From Streptomyces sp. 1222.5 (GTDB lineage Bacteria; Actinomycetota; Actinomycetes; Streptomycetales; Streptomycetaceae), in NCBI RefSeq assembly GCF_900105245.1, contig NZ_FNSZ01000001.1:2914001-2978000 (forward strand): a DNA stretch of 64,000 nt, read 5' to 3'. The notes beneath the pieces are model-generated. The model saw nothing but the letters and a program-made list of their open reading frames with translations. It did no database searches and had not been told where the DNA came from. This document shows, one piece after another, positions 27,402 through 36,669 of the stretch. The position numbers and the translations under genes are program-made. Positions within the stretch are counted from its first letter, which is position 1; each line of letters opens with the position of its first letter.

Positions 27402-28636
27402 CCGCGACCCTGCCCCGCACCCTGGCCTCCGCCCCCCGGCCCGAGCCCGGTGACCGGCTGAGGGCCGCCGTCCGCCGGCACGGCCCGGTCCTCGCCCTGT
27501 TCGGCGCGCTCAAACTGGCCGGTTTCTGCTCCTTCATGTACCTGCTGTCGTCCGCCGGGGACTACCGCACCAAGCACCCCCGGTTCGGCGGCGGCGCGCA
27601 CGCCTGGGACGTGCTCGCGACCTGGGACGGCTGGTGGTACCAGCAGATCGCCCTGCACGGTTACGACCCGAGACTCGTCCCGGTACCCGGCGCCACCGGC
27701 CTGATCACGCTGGAGGGCAACTCGGCGGCGTTCTTCCCGCTCTATCCGGCGCTGATCCGGATGACCTCAGCGGTCACCGGGCTCGGCTCGTACGGCGCCG
27801 GCCTGCTGGTCTCGATCGTGGCGTCCTTCACCGCCGCCCTCGGCATCTACGCCGTCGCCGAGCGCCTCGGCGGCCGGCGGGCCGGGCTCGCCGCGGCCGG
27901 GCTGTGGGCGGTGTGGCCGGGCTCGGGCGTGGAGTGGGCGGTCTACTCCGACTCCCTGTACGTGGCCCTGGCCGCCTGGGCCTGCTACGCCGTCCTGACC
28001 CGCAGCTGGCTCACGGCCGGGCTGCTCACCTTCGCGGCCGGCCTCAACCGGCCCACGGCCGCCGCGCTGATCGCCGCGCTGGCCGTCGCCGCGCTGCTGT
28101 CCCTGCGCCGCCGGGAGGACAGCGCCCTGCGCCCGCTGGTCGCCCTCGCACTGGCACCGCTCGGGCTGCTCGGCTATCTGCTCTGGGTCGGCGACCGCAT
28201 GGGCGACCTGGGCGGCTACTTCACACTCCAGTCGGGTGCCTGGGCGCACAGCTTCGACTACGGCAAGCAGACCTGGGACGTACTGACGTCCGTACCGGTG
28301 GGCAAGTTCGACTACCTCTTCGCCTACCCCTTCGCGGACGTCATCTCGGTCGCCGTCATCCTGCTCGCCTGCGCGCTGCTGCCGTTGCTGGTGCGGCTGC
28401 GCCCGCCGGCGGTGCTGGTCGTGTACACCGTCCTCACGCTCGCCCTGGTGCTCGGCAGCCAGCAGATCGTCGCCAACATCTCCCGCTACCTGCTGCCCTG
28501 CTTCCCGCTGTTCCTGCCGCTGGCGTTCGGCTTGCGACGGCTGAGCCTGCCCCTGCAGTGCACCCTCCTCGGCATCGCGGCCGTCGCCTCCGGCTCGTAC
28601 GCGGGTTACGCCCTGTTCGAGCTCGGGGTGCCGTGA
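27398..28636 (+). CDS. Integral membrane mannosyltransferase, PIG-V-like (GT-C)
   Basis: A 412-residue polytopic membrane protein with about ten helices. The motif WDGWWYQQIALHGYD near residue 78 and NSAAFFPLYPALIR match PIG-V-type GT-C mannosyltransferases, which use polyprenyl-phosphate mannose outside the membrane. The start is GTG 27398, overlapping the stop of the GT2 gene by four bases. It is the last gene of the sigma-factor run, followed by a perfect hairpin. The acceptor is unknown; the Thr/Pro-rich membrane protein two genes upstream is one possibility. Confidence 0.88.
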   Translation: MTATLPRTLASAPRPEPGDRLRAAVRRHGPVLALFGALKLAGFCSFMYLLSSAGDYRTKHPRFGGGAHAWDVLATWDGWWYQQIALHGYDPRLVPVPGATGLITLEGNSAAFFPLYPALIRMTSAVTGLGSYGAGLLVSIVASFTAALGIYAVAERLGGRRAGLAAAGLWAVWPGSGVEWAVYSDSLYVALAAWACYAVLTRSWLTAGLLTFAAGLNRPTAAALIAALAVAALLSLRRREDSALRPLVALALAPLGLLGYLLWVGDRMGDLGGYFTLQSGAWAHSFDYGKQTWDVLTSVPVGKFDYLFAYPFADVISVAVILLACALLPLLVRLRPPAVLVVYTVLTLALVLGSQQIVANISRYLLPCFPLFLPLAFGLRRLSLPLQCTLLGIAAVASGSYAGYALFELGVP

Positions 28637-28664
28637 TCCGGCCCGGCTCGCGCCGGGCCGGATC
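28635..28664. terminator. Bidirectional terminator between convergent units
   Basis: A perfect 13-bp stem (GATCCGGCCCGGC with GCCGGGCCGGATC) with a four-base loop begins inside the stop codon of the mannosyltransferase gene and ends six bases before the stop of the convergent ABC exporter gene. Confidence 0.88.
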
Positions 28665-28670
28665 CGTGGG

Positions 28671-30527
28671 TCAGGCCAGGCTGTCCCGCCAGGCCCGGTG
28701 CAGGTCGGCGAATCTGCCCGTGCCGGCGATCAGCTCGTCGGGGTGGCCGTCCTCGACGATCCGGCCGTGCTCCATCACGAGCACCCGGTCCGCGATCTCC
28801 ACGGTGGACAGCCGGTGCGCGATCACCACGGCGGTACGTCCCTTCAGCACCGTCGACATCGCCCGCTGCACGGCCCGTTCGCCCGGGATGTCCAGGGAGC
28901 TGGTCGCCTCGTCCAGGATCAGCACGGCCGGGTCGGCGAGCAGCGCGCGGGCGAACGCCACGAGCTGACGCTGACCGGCCGAGATCCGCCCGCCGCGCTT
29001 GCGGACGTCGGTGTCGTAGCCGTCGGGCAGCGCGCTGATGAACTCGTGCGCGCCGATCGCCTTCGCGGCCCGCTCGATCTCCTCCCGGTCGGCGTCGGGA
29101 CGGCCGATCGCGATGTTGTCCGCCACCGTGCCGGAGAACAGGAACGCCTCCTGCGTCACCATCACCACTCCGCGCCGCAGCTCGGGCACGGGCAGCTCGC
29201 GCAGGTCGACCCCGTCCAGCAGCACGCGTCCCTCGGAGGGGTCGTAGAACCGGGCGAGGAGCTTGGCCAGGGTGGACTTGCCGGCGCCGGTGGTGCCGAC
29301 GACGGCGACGGTCTGCCCGGCCGGCAGGGTCAGGTCGAAGCGGGACAGCACCTCGCCGCCGGTGCGGTAGGCGAAGCGGACGCCGTCGAAGACCACGTCG
29401 CGCCCGGGGAACCCGGCCTTCGCCGCGGGCAGTTCGCGGGGTGCCGACGGCTCCGGCACCGACGGGGTCTGCGCCAGCAGCCCGGCGATCTTCTCCAGGG
29501 AGGCGGCGGCCGACTGGTAGGAGTTCAGGAACATCCCGAGCCGGTCGATCGGGTCGTACAGCCGGCGCAGGTACAGCACCGCCGCCGCCAGCACGCCCAG
29601 TTCCAGCGAGCCGGACGCCACCCGGTAGGCGCCCCACAGCACGATCCCCGCGACCGCCGTGTTGGCGACCAGACGCGAGCCGACCACATAGCGGGCCATC
29701 TCCAGCAGCGAGTCGCCGTTCGTCCGCTCGTGCCGCTCGTTGAGGACGGCGAACTCGCCCTCGTTGGCGGCCTCCCGACGGAACGCGCGCACCGGCCGGA
29801 TGCCGTTCATCGTCTCCACGAACTTGACGATGACCGCGGCGATCGCCGTGGAGCGTGCCCGGAACACCCGTCCCGCGCGCCGCTGGTAGAGCCGGACCAG
29901 CAGGTACAGCGGCACGAAGGAGGCCACCGCGACCGCGCCCAGGCCGAGGTCGAGCCACAGCAGCATCGCCGAGATGTAGACGAAGGACAGCACGACGGTC
30001 ACCAGCTCCTGGAGACCCTCCTCGAGGAGTTCCCGCAGCGACTCGACGTCCGTGGTGGAGCGGGAGATCAGCCGGCCCGAGGTGTACCGCTCGTGGAAGT
30101 CGACGCTCAGCGCCTGCGCGTGCCGGAAGATCCGGCCGCGCAGGTCGAGCAGGACGTCCTGGCTGACCCGGGCGGAGGTCTCGATGAACGCGAACTGGAG
30201 CACGCCGGAGGCGACGGCGCACAGCAGATAGCCGGCACCGACCGCGAGCAGCGGACCGTGCCGGTGGTCCCGGAACGCGGGGACGGCGTTGTCGATGGCG
30301 TACGCCACCAGCAGCGGGCCCGTCTGCACGGCGGCCTGCTGGAGCAGCAGCAGGAGGGTGGTGAGGGCCGCGCGGGCCTTCATCGGTGCGAGCAGGGAGC
30401 GCAGCAGCGCGGAGGTGGCGCCGGGCGGGGCGGGCAGGACGTCCCGGTCGAAGGGGTCGCCGGTGTTCTGCGGGCGGGGATGTTCGTCGTCCTCGGCGAC
30501 GGTGGGGGTGGAGGCGGTCGTGGTCAA
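28671..30527 (-). CDS. ABC exporter half-transporter, pair 1 subunit B (consensus ATPase site)
   Basis: A 618-residue fusion of a six-helix exporter domain (about 40-345) and an ATPase domain. Walker A is GTTGAGKST (about 409-417) and Walker B is AVLILDEATSSLD with the catalytic glutamate. The signature deviates to ISAGQ instead of LSGGQ. The start is TTG 30527, overlapping the TGA of the upstream half-transporter gene by four bases. Together they form a heterodimeric exporter: this subunit supplies the active Walker B, and the partner supplies the intact signature. The N-terminal 35 residues are Thr/Pro/acid-rich. Substrate unknown, likely drugs, lipids or peptides. Confidence 0.93.
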   Translation of the reverse strand: MTTTASTPTVAEDDEHPRPQNTGDPFDRDVLPAPPGATSALLRSLLAPMKARAALTTLLLLLQQAAVQTGPLLVAYAIDNAVPAFRDHRHGPLLAVGAGYLLCAVASGVLQFAFIETSARVSQDVLLDLRGRIFRHAQALSVDFHERYTSGRLISRSTTDVESLRELLEEGLQELVTVVLSFVYISAMLLWLDLGLGAVAVASFVPLYLLVRLYQRRAGRVFRARSTAIAAVIVKFVETMNGIRPVRAFRREAANEGEFAVLNERHERTNGDSLLEMARYVVGSRLVANTAVAGIVLWGAYRVASGSLELGVLAAAVLYLRRLYDPIDRLGMFLNSYQSAAASLEKIAGLLAQTPSVPEPSAPRELPAAKAGFPGRDVVFDGVRFAYRTGGEVLSRFDLTLPAGQTVAVVGTTGAGKSTLAKLLARFYDPSEGRVLLDGVDLRELPVPELRRGVVMVTQEAFLFSGTVADNIAIGRPDADREEIERAAKAIGAHEFISALPDGYDTDVRKRGGRISAGQRQLVAFARALLADPAVLILDEATSSLDIPGERAVQRAMSTVLKGRTAVVIAHRLSTVEIADRVLVMEHGRIVEDGHPDELIAGTGRFADLHRAWRDSLA

Positions 30528-32350
30528 CGGGTGTCCTCCTGTTCCTCGGATTCCCCGGACATCAGACGGGCGTACTCGGCGTTGTCGCGGAGCAGTTCGT
30601 GGTGGGTGCCGACGGCGGCGATCCGGCCGTCCGAGAGCAGGGCGACCCGGTCGGCGAGCAGCACCGTGGACGGCCGGTGGGCCACGATCAGGGCGGTGGT
30701 GTCGGAGAGGACCTGGCGCAGTGCCGCCTCCACGGCGGCCTCGGTGTGCACGTCCAGGGCGGACAGCGGGTCGTCCAGCACGAGGAACTCCGGCCGGCCG
30801 ACCACCGCCCGGGCCAGCGCGAGCCGCTGCCGCTGGCCGCCGGAGAGGCTGAGGCCCTGTTCGCCGACGCGGGTGCCGGTGCCGTCCGGCAGGTCGTGCG
30901 CGAACTCGGCCTGGGCCACGGCGAGGGCCCGGTCGAGTTCCTTCTGCCCGGCGCCGTCCGCCGCGCCCATGAGGACGTTCTCACCGACGGTCGTGGAGAA
31001 CAGCGTGGGTTCCTCGAAGGCCACGGCCACCCGGGCGCGCAGTTCCTCGCGGGGCATCGCGGTGATGTCGACGCCGTCGAGGGTGATGCTGCCGGAGGTG
31101 ACGTCGTGCAGGCGTGGCACGAGGGCGGTGAGCGTCGTCTTGCCGCTGCCGGTGGCCCCGACGAGGGCCATGGACTCGCCGGGCCGGATGTGCAGGTCGA
31201 TGCCGGTGAGCAGGGGCGGGGAGCCGGGGGGTGCGTCGGGGTAGCGGAACCGCACGTCCTCGAAGCGCAGACCGCGCGCGGCCGCCGGACGCGCCTCCCC
31301 CGGCGCGGTGGCGCCCCGCGCTGCCGGGCCGGGCGCCTCGCCGCCGGCCGGGCCGTCCTCCGGCGTCTCGTCCAGCACCTCGAAGTACCGCTCGGTCGCT
31401 GTCGCCGCCTCCTGGCTCATGGCGAGCAGGAACCCGATCGAGTCCACCGGCCACCGCAGCGCGAGCGCCGTGCTGAGGAAGGCGACCAGCGTGCCCGCCG
31501 ACAGGTCCCCGTCGGCCACCTGCACGGCGCCGAGGACCAGGGCCGCCCCGATCGCCACCTCGGGCAGGGTGACGATGACCCCCCAGATGGTGGCGAGCAG
31601 CCGTGCCTTGCGCAGTTCGGTGCCGCGCAGGGTGACCGCCAGATCGCGGAACGCCCGCGCCTGGCTGCGGTGGTGGCCGAAGCCCTTGATGATGCGGATG
31701 CCGAGCACGCTCTCCTCGACCACCGTGGTCAGGTCGCCGACCTGGTCCTGGGCGCGCCGGGCCACCTCCGCGTAGCGTCGCTCGAAGATCACGCAGGTCC
31801 ACATGACGGGGACCGCGGGCACGAGGACGACCAGGCCCAGCGTCCAGTCCTGCACCAGCATGATCACCACGCCGACGAGGATCGTGACGCTGTTGACCAG
31901 CAGGAAGGTCAGCGGGAAGGCCAGGAACATCCGCACCAGCATCAGGTCGGTCGTACCCCGGGAGAGCAGCTGGCCGGACGCCCAGCGGTCGTGGAAGGCG
32001 ACCGGCAGGCGTTGGAGGTGCCGGTAGAGACCGGCCCGCATCTCCGCCTCGACGTGCGACAGCGGGCGGGCCACCAGCCAGCGCCGTATCCCGAACAGGA
32101 CCGCCTCGGCGACACCGAGCAGGAGGAGGCAGAGGGCCCCGAGCCAGACCCCGGCCGGATCCCGTCCGGCGACCGGTCCGTCGACCATCCACTTCAGGAC
32201 GAGCGGGATCACCAGCCCGGTGCAGGAGGCGACGACCGCGACGAAAGCGGCCGTGAACAGCCGGGCGCGGACGGGCCGGACGTAGGGCCACAGCCGCGCC
32301 AGGGTGCGTACGGCGGAACGGTCCTCGGTGGTTGCACGTGTCGTGGGCAT
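30524..32350 (-). CDS. ABC exporter half-transporter, pair 1 subunit A (degenerate ATPase site)
   Basis: A 608-residue exporter half-molecule, partner of the downstream gene. The membrane domain lies at about 25-320 and the ATPase at about 360-600. Walker A GATGSGKTT and the signature LSLSGGQRQR are intact, but Walker B reads LVLDDPLSALD, with Asp in place of the catalytic Glu. This is the usual mark of the non-hydrolytic site in heterodimeric exporters such as TM287/288. The ATG at 32350 is preferred; a TTG ten codons upstream is possible. It is divergent from a second exporter pair across a 233-base region. Confidence 0.93.
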   Translation of the reverse strand: MPTTRATTEDRSAVRTLARLWPYVRPVRARLFTAAFVAVVASCTGLVIPLVLKWMVDGPVAGRDPAGVWLGALCLLLLGVAEAVLFGIRRWLVARPLSHVEAEMRAGLYRHLQRLPVAFHDRWASGQLLSRGTTDLMLVRMFLAFPLTFLLVNSVTILVGVVIMLVQDWTLGLVVLVPAVPVMWTCVIFERRYAEVARRAQDQVGDLTTVVEESVLGIRIIKGFGHHRSQARAFRDLAVTLRGTELRKARLLATIWGVIVTLPEVAIGAALVLGAVQVADGDLSAGTLVAFLSTALALRWPVDSIGFLLAMSQEAATATERYFEVLDETPEDGPAGGEAPGPAARGATAPGEARPAAARGLRFEDVRFRYPDAPPGSPPLLTGIDLHIRPGESMALVGATGSGKTTLTALVPRLHDVTSGSITLDGVDITAMPREELRARVAVAFEEPTLFSTTVGENVLMGAADGAGQKELDRALAVAQAEFAHDLPDGTGTRVGEQGLSLSGGQRQRLALARAVVGRPEFLVLDDPLSALDVHTEAAVEAALRQVLSDTTALIVAHRPSTVLLADRVALLSDGRIAAVGTHHELLRDNAEYARLMSGESEEQEDTR

Positions 32351-32583
32351 CACCGCGAGCCTACGGACCGGCGCTGACAACGCCCACTGAGTTTCGGCCG
32401 GACCCGGCTCCGCCGTTGGTCCTACGACCTGCGCGTTCGCGAGCCCGTGCGCGCTGCCGCGGGAGCCGGCCGCTCACCCGGGTGGCGCTCTTTATTCCAT
32501 GGAGCCGCGTCCCCCACCCCGGATAGGTTCGACGTTTGCGGCCGGGCCCCGCTCCCGGCGCGGCCGAGCGGATCGGGGGACGG

Positions 32584-34368
32584 ATGATCGACGTCTACGA
32601 GGACCCGGGCAGGCCCGACACCCGGGGCGGCTGGCGCTATCTGTGGTGGCTGGTGCTGCGCCAGCCGGGCCGGTCCGTGGCCGGGGCGCTGCTGGGCAGT
32701 ACGTGGATGGTGCTGCTGGCGGCGCAGCCGTACATGATGGCGCGGGCCGTGGACGACGGTCTGGTGCCGGGGCGGCCGGGGGTGCTGGCCGGCTGGACCG
32801 GGGCGATGTTCGTGGTCGGGGCGGTGAACGCCTGGCTGAGCATCATGCGGCACCGCACGATGACGCGGGTGCGGATGGACGCCAACTTCCGCACGGTGAA
32901 GGTGGTCGTGGACCACGTCGTACGGCTCGGGGCCGCGCTGCCGCGCCGGGCCGGGGCCGGCGAGGTGGTGACGATCGGGGTGGGCGACGTGCAGACCCTG
33001 GCGCAGGCGCTGACCGTGGTCGGGCCGGGTGTCGGCTCGGTCGTGGTGTACGCGGTGGTGGCCGGCCTGCTGCTGGCCGTCTCCGTCCCGCTCGCCGCCG
33101 TGGTGCTGCTCGGGGTGCCGGTGATCGCGTTGCTCACCGGGCCGCTGACGCGGCGTCTGCAGGGCGCGGAGAGTGAGTACCGGGAGCGGCAGGGGGTGCT
33201 CACCGCGCGGATCGGTGACCTCGCGGGCGGCCTCCGCGTCCTCAACGGTCTGGGCGGGAAGGGCCTGTTCGCGGACGCCTTCCGGCGTGATTCGCAGCGG
33301 CTGCGGGCGCAGGGCTACCGGGTGGGCGCGGTGGCCAGCTGGGTGCAGGCGCTCGGCATGGGCCTGCCCACCCTCTTCCTGGCGGTGGTGACCTGGCTCG
33401 CCGCCCGGCTGGCGGCCCGGGGCGCCATCACCGTCGGCGAGCTGGTGTCGGTGTACGGCTATGTGGCGGTGCTGATCGGGCCCGTGGCGTTCTTCGTCAT
33501 GATGGCCTACGAGCTGAACCGGGGCGTGGTGGCGGCGCGCAGGGTGGTACGGCTGCTGCGGCTGGAGCCGGAGCCCGACACCGGCCGCCGGGCGGCTCCC
33601 GACGGACCGGCCGAGCTGCACGACCCAGCGTCCGGGGTGCGGGTGGTGCCGGGCCGGCTGACCGCGGTCGCCGCCGCCCGGCCCGCCGAGGCGGCCGCCC
33701 TGGTCGACCGGCTCGGCCGGTACGGGCCGACCGACGCCACCTGGGGCGGGGTACGGCTCGACGAGGTCCCGCTGGACGCGGTGCGCGGGCGGATCCTGGT
33801 CGCCGACAACGAGGCCGACCTGTTCGCGGGGCCGCTACGGGACGTGGTGGCGGCCGAGCGCCCGGCCGGCGACGCGGCCCTCGCCCGGGCGCTGTACGCG
33901 GCCGCCGCCGAGGACGTCGTGCGCGGCCTGCCCGAGGGGCCCGACTCGCCGGTGGCCGGGCAGGGCCGCAGCCTCTCGGGCGGTCAGCGGCAGCGGCTCC
34001 GGCTGGTACGGGCACTGCTGGCCGATCCCGAGGTGCTGCTCGCCGTGGAGCCGACCTCGGCCCTGGACGCGCACACGGAGGCGACGGTCGCCGGACGGCT
34101 GGGTGCGGCGCGGGAGGGCCGTACGACGGTGGTGACGTCCACCTCCCCGCTGGTGCTGGACCGTGCGGACACCGTCGTGTTCCTCGTCGACGGCAAGGTG
34201 GCGGCGACCGGCCCGCACCGGCGGCTGCTGGACCGGGAGGCGGGCTACCGGGCACTGGTGGCGCGGGACGCCGGGAACCCCCCGGACGCGGGGGACACCG
34301 GAGAGACGGACGAGGTGGCGGAGACGGTGGGCACGGTGGGCACGGACGCCGAGGGGGCTGTGCGATGA
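32584..34368 (+). CDS. ABC exporter half-transporter, pair 2 subunit C (no Walker A)
   Basis: A 594-residue exporter half-molecule with a normal six-helix membrane domain (about 25-315). The ATPase domain is severely degenerate: the P-loop position reads VAAARPAEAAAL, Walker B reads VLLAVEPTSALD (Asp lost) and the switch His is replaced (TSTSP). The signature RSLSGGQRQRL at about 462 is intact. It therefore cannot bind ATP normally at its own P-loop but can complete the partner's site. The ATG at 32584 follows GGGGGACGG. The C-terminus has a Gly/Asp/Thr/Glu-rich tail. It overlaps the next gene by four bases (ATGA). Confidence 0.92.
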   Translation: MIDVYEDPGRPDTRGGWRYLWWLVLRQPGRSVAGALLGSTWMVLLAAQPYMMARAVDDGLVPGRPGVLAGWTGAMFVVGAVNAWLSIMRHRTMTRVRMDANFRTVKVVVDHVVRLGAALPRRAGAGEVVTIGVGDVQTLAQALTVVGPGVGSVVVYAVVAGLLLAVSVPLAAVVLLGVPVIALLTGPLTRRLQGAESEYRERQGVLTARIGDLAGGLRVLNGLGGKGLFADAFRRDSQRLRAQGYRVGAVASWVQALGMGLPTLFLAVVTWLAARLAARGAITVGELVSVYGYVAVLIGPVAFFVMMAYELNRGVVAARRVVRLLRLEPEPDTGRRAAPDGPAELHDPASGVRVVPGRLTAVAAARPAEAAALVDRLGRYGPTDATWGGVRLDEVPLDAVRGRILVADNEADLFAGPLRDVVAAERPAGDAALARALYAAAAEDVVRGLPEGPDSPVAGQGRSLSGGQRQRLRLVRALLADPEVLLAVEPTSALDAHTEATVAGRLGAAREGRTTVVTSTSPLVLDRADTVVFLVDGKVAATGPHRRLLDREAGYRALVARDAGNPPDAGDTGETDEVAETVGTVGTDAEGAVR

Positions 34369-36128
34369 CCGCGGGTGAGCAACTGCTGCCGGTCGCGGAC
34401 CGGGCCCGGGTGCGGCGGGCCACGCTGCGGCTGGTGCGGGCGGACGGCCGGGCGTTCGCCGCGGCGCTGCTGCTGAACGCGCTCGCGGCGGGCGCCGGAC
34501 TGGTCGGGCCCTGGCTGGTCGGGCGGATCATCGACGAGGTGCGGGCCGGGCACGGCGTCGACGCGGTGGACCGGCCCGCTCTGTGGATCCTGCTGTGTTC
34601 GGTGGCGCAGCTGCTGCTGGCCCGCTGGGCGCGGTACGTGGGCCACCGCTTCGGCGAGCGGACGCTGGCCCGGGTGCGCGAGGAGTACGTCGAGCGGGTG
34701 CTGGCGCTGCCCGCGTCCGTGGTGGAGCGGGCCGGCACCGGCGACCTGACGGCCCGCGGCACGGCGGACGTGGCGACCGTCGGCACCACGTTGCGGGACG
34801 TCGGCCCGGATCTGCTGGTCAACGGTGTGCAGGCGCTGTTCGTGCTCGGCGCGGTGTTCGCGCTCGATCCGCTGCTCGGGTTGTTCGGGCTGCTCGGCCT
34901 GACCCCGATCACGCTGGCGCTGCGCTGGTATCTGCGGCGGGCCCGGGACGGGTATCTCGCCGAGGGCGCGGCGACGTCGGAGATCGCGGAGATCGTCGCC
35001 TCGACGGCGGCCGGGGCCCGGACCGTGGAGGCGTTCCGGCTCCGGCGGCGCCGGACCGCGGCGAGCCGGGACGCGCTGGAGACGTCCCGTCGGACCCGCT
35101 TCCGCACGCTGTTCCTGCGGACGGTGTTCTTCCCCGCGGTCGAGGTGACGTACACGGTCCCGGTGGCGGGTGTGCTGCTGTTCGGCGGGTGGCTGCACGC
35201 GCGGGGCGGGGTGGGGGTCGGCGCGGTGGTGGCGGCGGCGCTGTACCTGCGGCAGTTCACCGAGCCGCTGGACCAGATCCTGATGCGGGTGGAGCAACTC
35301 CAGAGCAGCGGTGCGTCGTTCGCGCGGGTGGAGGGTCTGGCGCAGGCGCCGCGCGGGGACGCGGGGGGCGGGTCCCCGGTGCCGGCGGACGACCGGATCG
35401 ACGTGCGCGGGGTGCGGTACGCGTACGAGCGCGGGAGCGAGGTGCTGCGCGGGGTGGACCTGACGGTGCGGCCCGGGGAGCGGCTGGCGGTGGTGGGCCC
35501 GTCGGGAGCCGGGAAGACCACGCTCAGCCGGCTGCTCGCGGGCATCGACCGGCCGGGGAGCGGCACGGTGACGGTGGGCGGGGTGCCGGTCGCCGAGCTG
35601 GAGCCGGAAGTGCTGCGCCGCCAGGTGGTCCTGGTCACCCAGGAGCACCACGTGTTCCTCGGCACGGTCCGCGAGAACCTGCTGATCGCCGAACCGGACG
35701 CCACCGACGCCGACTTGTGGGCCGCGCTCGGGGCGGTGGGCGCGGAGGACTGGGTGCGCGCCCTGCCGGACGGCCTCGGCACCCGGCTCGGCGCGGGCGG
35801 CTGCCGCACCGACGGCTCCCAGGCGCAGCAACTCGCCCTGGCCCGGGTGGTGCTGGCCGACCCGCACACCCTGATCCTGGACGAGGCGACGGCCCTGCTG
35901 GACCCTGCCACGGCCCGCCACACCGAGCGCGCCCTGGCCGCGGTGCTGCGGGGCCGTACGGTCATCGCGATCGCCCACCGCCTGCACACGGCCCACGACG
36001 CCGACCGGGTGGCCGTCATGGAGAACGGTCTGCTGACGGAACTGGGCACGCACGAGGACCTGGTGACGGCCGGCGGCCCCTACGCGGCCCTGTGGCACAC
36101 GTGGCACGGGGACACCGGGAAAGGCTGA
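34365..36128 (+). CDS. ABC exporter half-transporter, pair 2 subunit D (intact Walker motifs)
   Basis: A 587-residue exporter half-molecule coupled to the preceding gene by a four-base overlap. Walker A GPSGAGKTT (about 377-385), Walker B LILDEATALLD and the switch AIAHRL are all intact, whereas the signature is replaced by CRTDGSQAQQ. Its losses are exactly complementary to those of subunit C, so the heterodimer has one complete site (D Walker motifs with C signature) and one dead site. The membrane domain has six helices (about 25-310). Followed by a weak convergent hairpin. Confidence 0.92.
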   Translation: MTAGEQLLPVADRARVRRATLRLVRADGRAFAAALLLNALAAGAGLVGPWLVGRIIDEVRAGHGVDAVDRPALWILLCSVAQLLLARWARYVGHRFGERTLARVREEYVERVLALPASVVERAGTGDLTARGTADVATVGTTLRDVGPDLLVNGVQALFVLGAVFALDPLLGLFGLLGLTPITLALRWYLRRARDGYLAEGAATSEIAEIVASTAAGARTVEAFRLRRRRTAASRDALETSRRTRFRTLFLRTVFFPAVEVTYTVPVAGVLLFGGWLHARGGVGVGAVVAAALYLRQFTEPLDQILMRVEQLQSSGASFARVEGLAQAPRGDAGGGSPVPADDRIDVRGVRYAYERGSEVLRGVDLTVRPGERLAVVGPSGAGKTTLSRLLAGIDRPGSGTVTVGGVPVAELEPEVLRRQVVLVTQEHHVFLGTVRENLLIAEPDATDADLWAALGAVGAEDWVRALPDGLGTRLGAGGCRTDGSQAQQLALARVVLADPHTLILDEATALLDPATARHTERALAAVLRGRTVIAIAHRLHTAHDADRVAVMENGLLTELGTHEDLVTAGGPYAALWHTWHGDTGKG

Positions 36129-36137
36129 GCCCGACGG

Positions 36138-36171
36138 GGGCGTCCCCGCACCGGTGCCCGTCCGGACGCCC
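36138..36171. terminator. Candidate terminator between convergent genes
   Basis: An 8-bp stem (GGGCGTCC with GGACGCCC) encloses an 18-base loop that itself contains the small palindrome GCACCGGTGC. It is the only symmetric element between the exporter gene and the convergent membrane protein gene. Confidence 0.5.
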
Positions 36172-36183
36172 GCGGGAGCCGGT

Positions 36184-36669
36184 TCAGTCCCGCCGGAGCC
36201 GTCCGGGCGGCCAGGGTGTCCAGAGCCAGTCGCGGGTGCGGGCGCGCCCCACGACATCGGCGGCGTGCAGACCGGCCACCGCCGCCATCACCGGCCACAG
36301 CAGGAAGGTCAGCGCGAACTCCGCGTAGCCTCCGTCGGAGGCGACCCCGACCACGGCGAACTCCGCGGGGAAGAGCACGCTGGCCGTCAGCGTCCCCGCC
36401 CACGCGAGCCCCGCGGTGCCGCGGACCGGACGCGACACGAGCGTCAGCACACCGGCGAGGACGAGCCCTGTCAGCACCCCGACGAGCGCTCCGCCGCCGA
36501 GGAGCACCCCGAGGCCCCGCAGGTCGGCGGCGGCCTGCGCGGTGTCCCCGCCCCGGACGTGCTCGACCACGGCGACCAGCAGGCACAGGCCCGCCCACGG
36601 CAGCACCGGGACCCCGCTCACGACCAGCCCGACCCGTACCGCCCGTCCGACGGTCCCGCGTCCGCTCAT
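36184..36669 (-). CDS. Small multi-pass membrane protein, unknown function
   Basis: A 161-residue membrane protein with four hydrophobic segments: about 11-35 (VGLVVSGVPVLPWAGLCLLVAVV), 50-75, 85-105 and 115-140. I do not recognise the family. The ATG at 36669 (MSGRGTVGRAVRVG) is preceded by GGGGGG. The open frame extends much further upstream but that part is Cys/Arg-rich and not protein-like. It converges with the ABC exporter pair and is divergent from the first M4 protease. No motif suggests activity. Confidence 0.7.
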   Translation of the reverse strand: MSGRGTVGRAVRVGLVVSGVPVLPWAGLCLLVAVVEHVRGGDTAQAAADLRGLGVLLGGGALVGVLTGLVLAGVLTLVSRPVRGTAGLAWAGTLTASVLFPAEFAVVGVASDGGYAEFALTFLLWPVMAAVAGLHAADVVGRARTRDWLWTPWPPGRLRRD

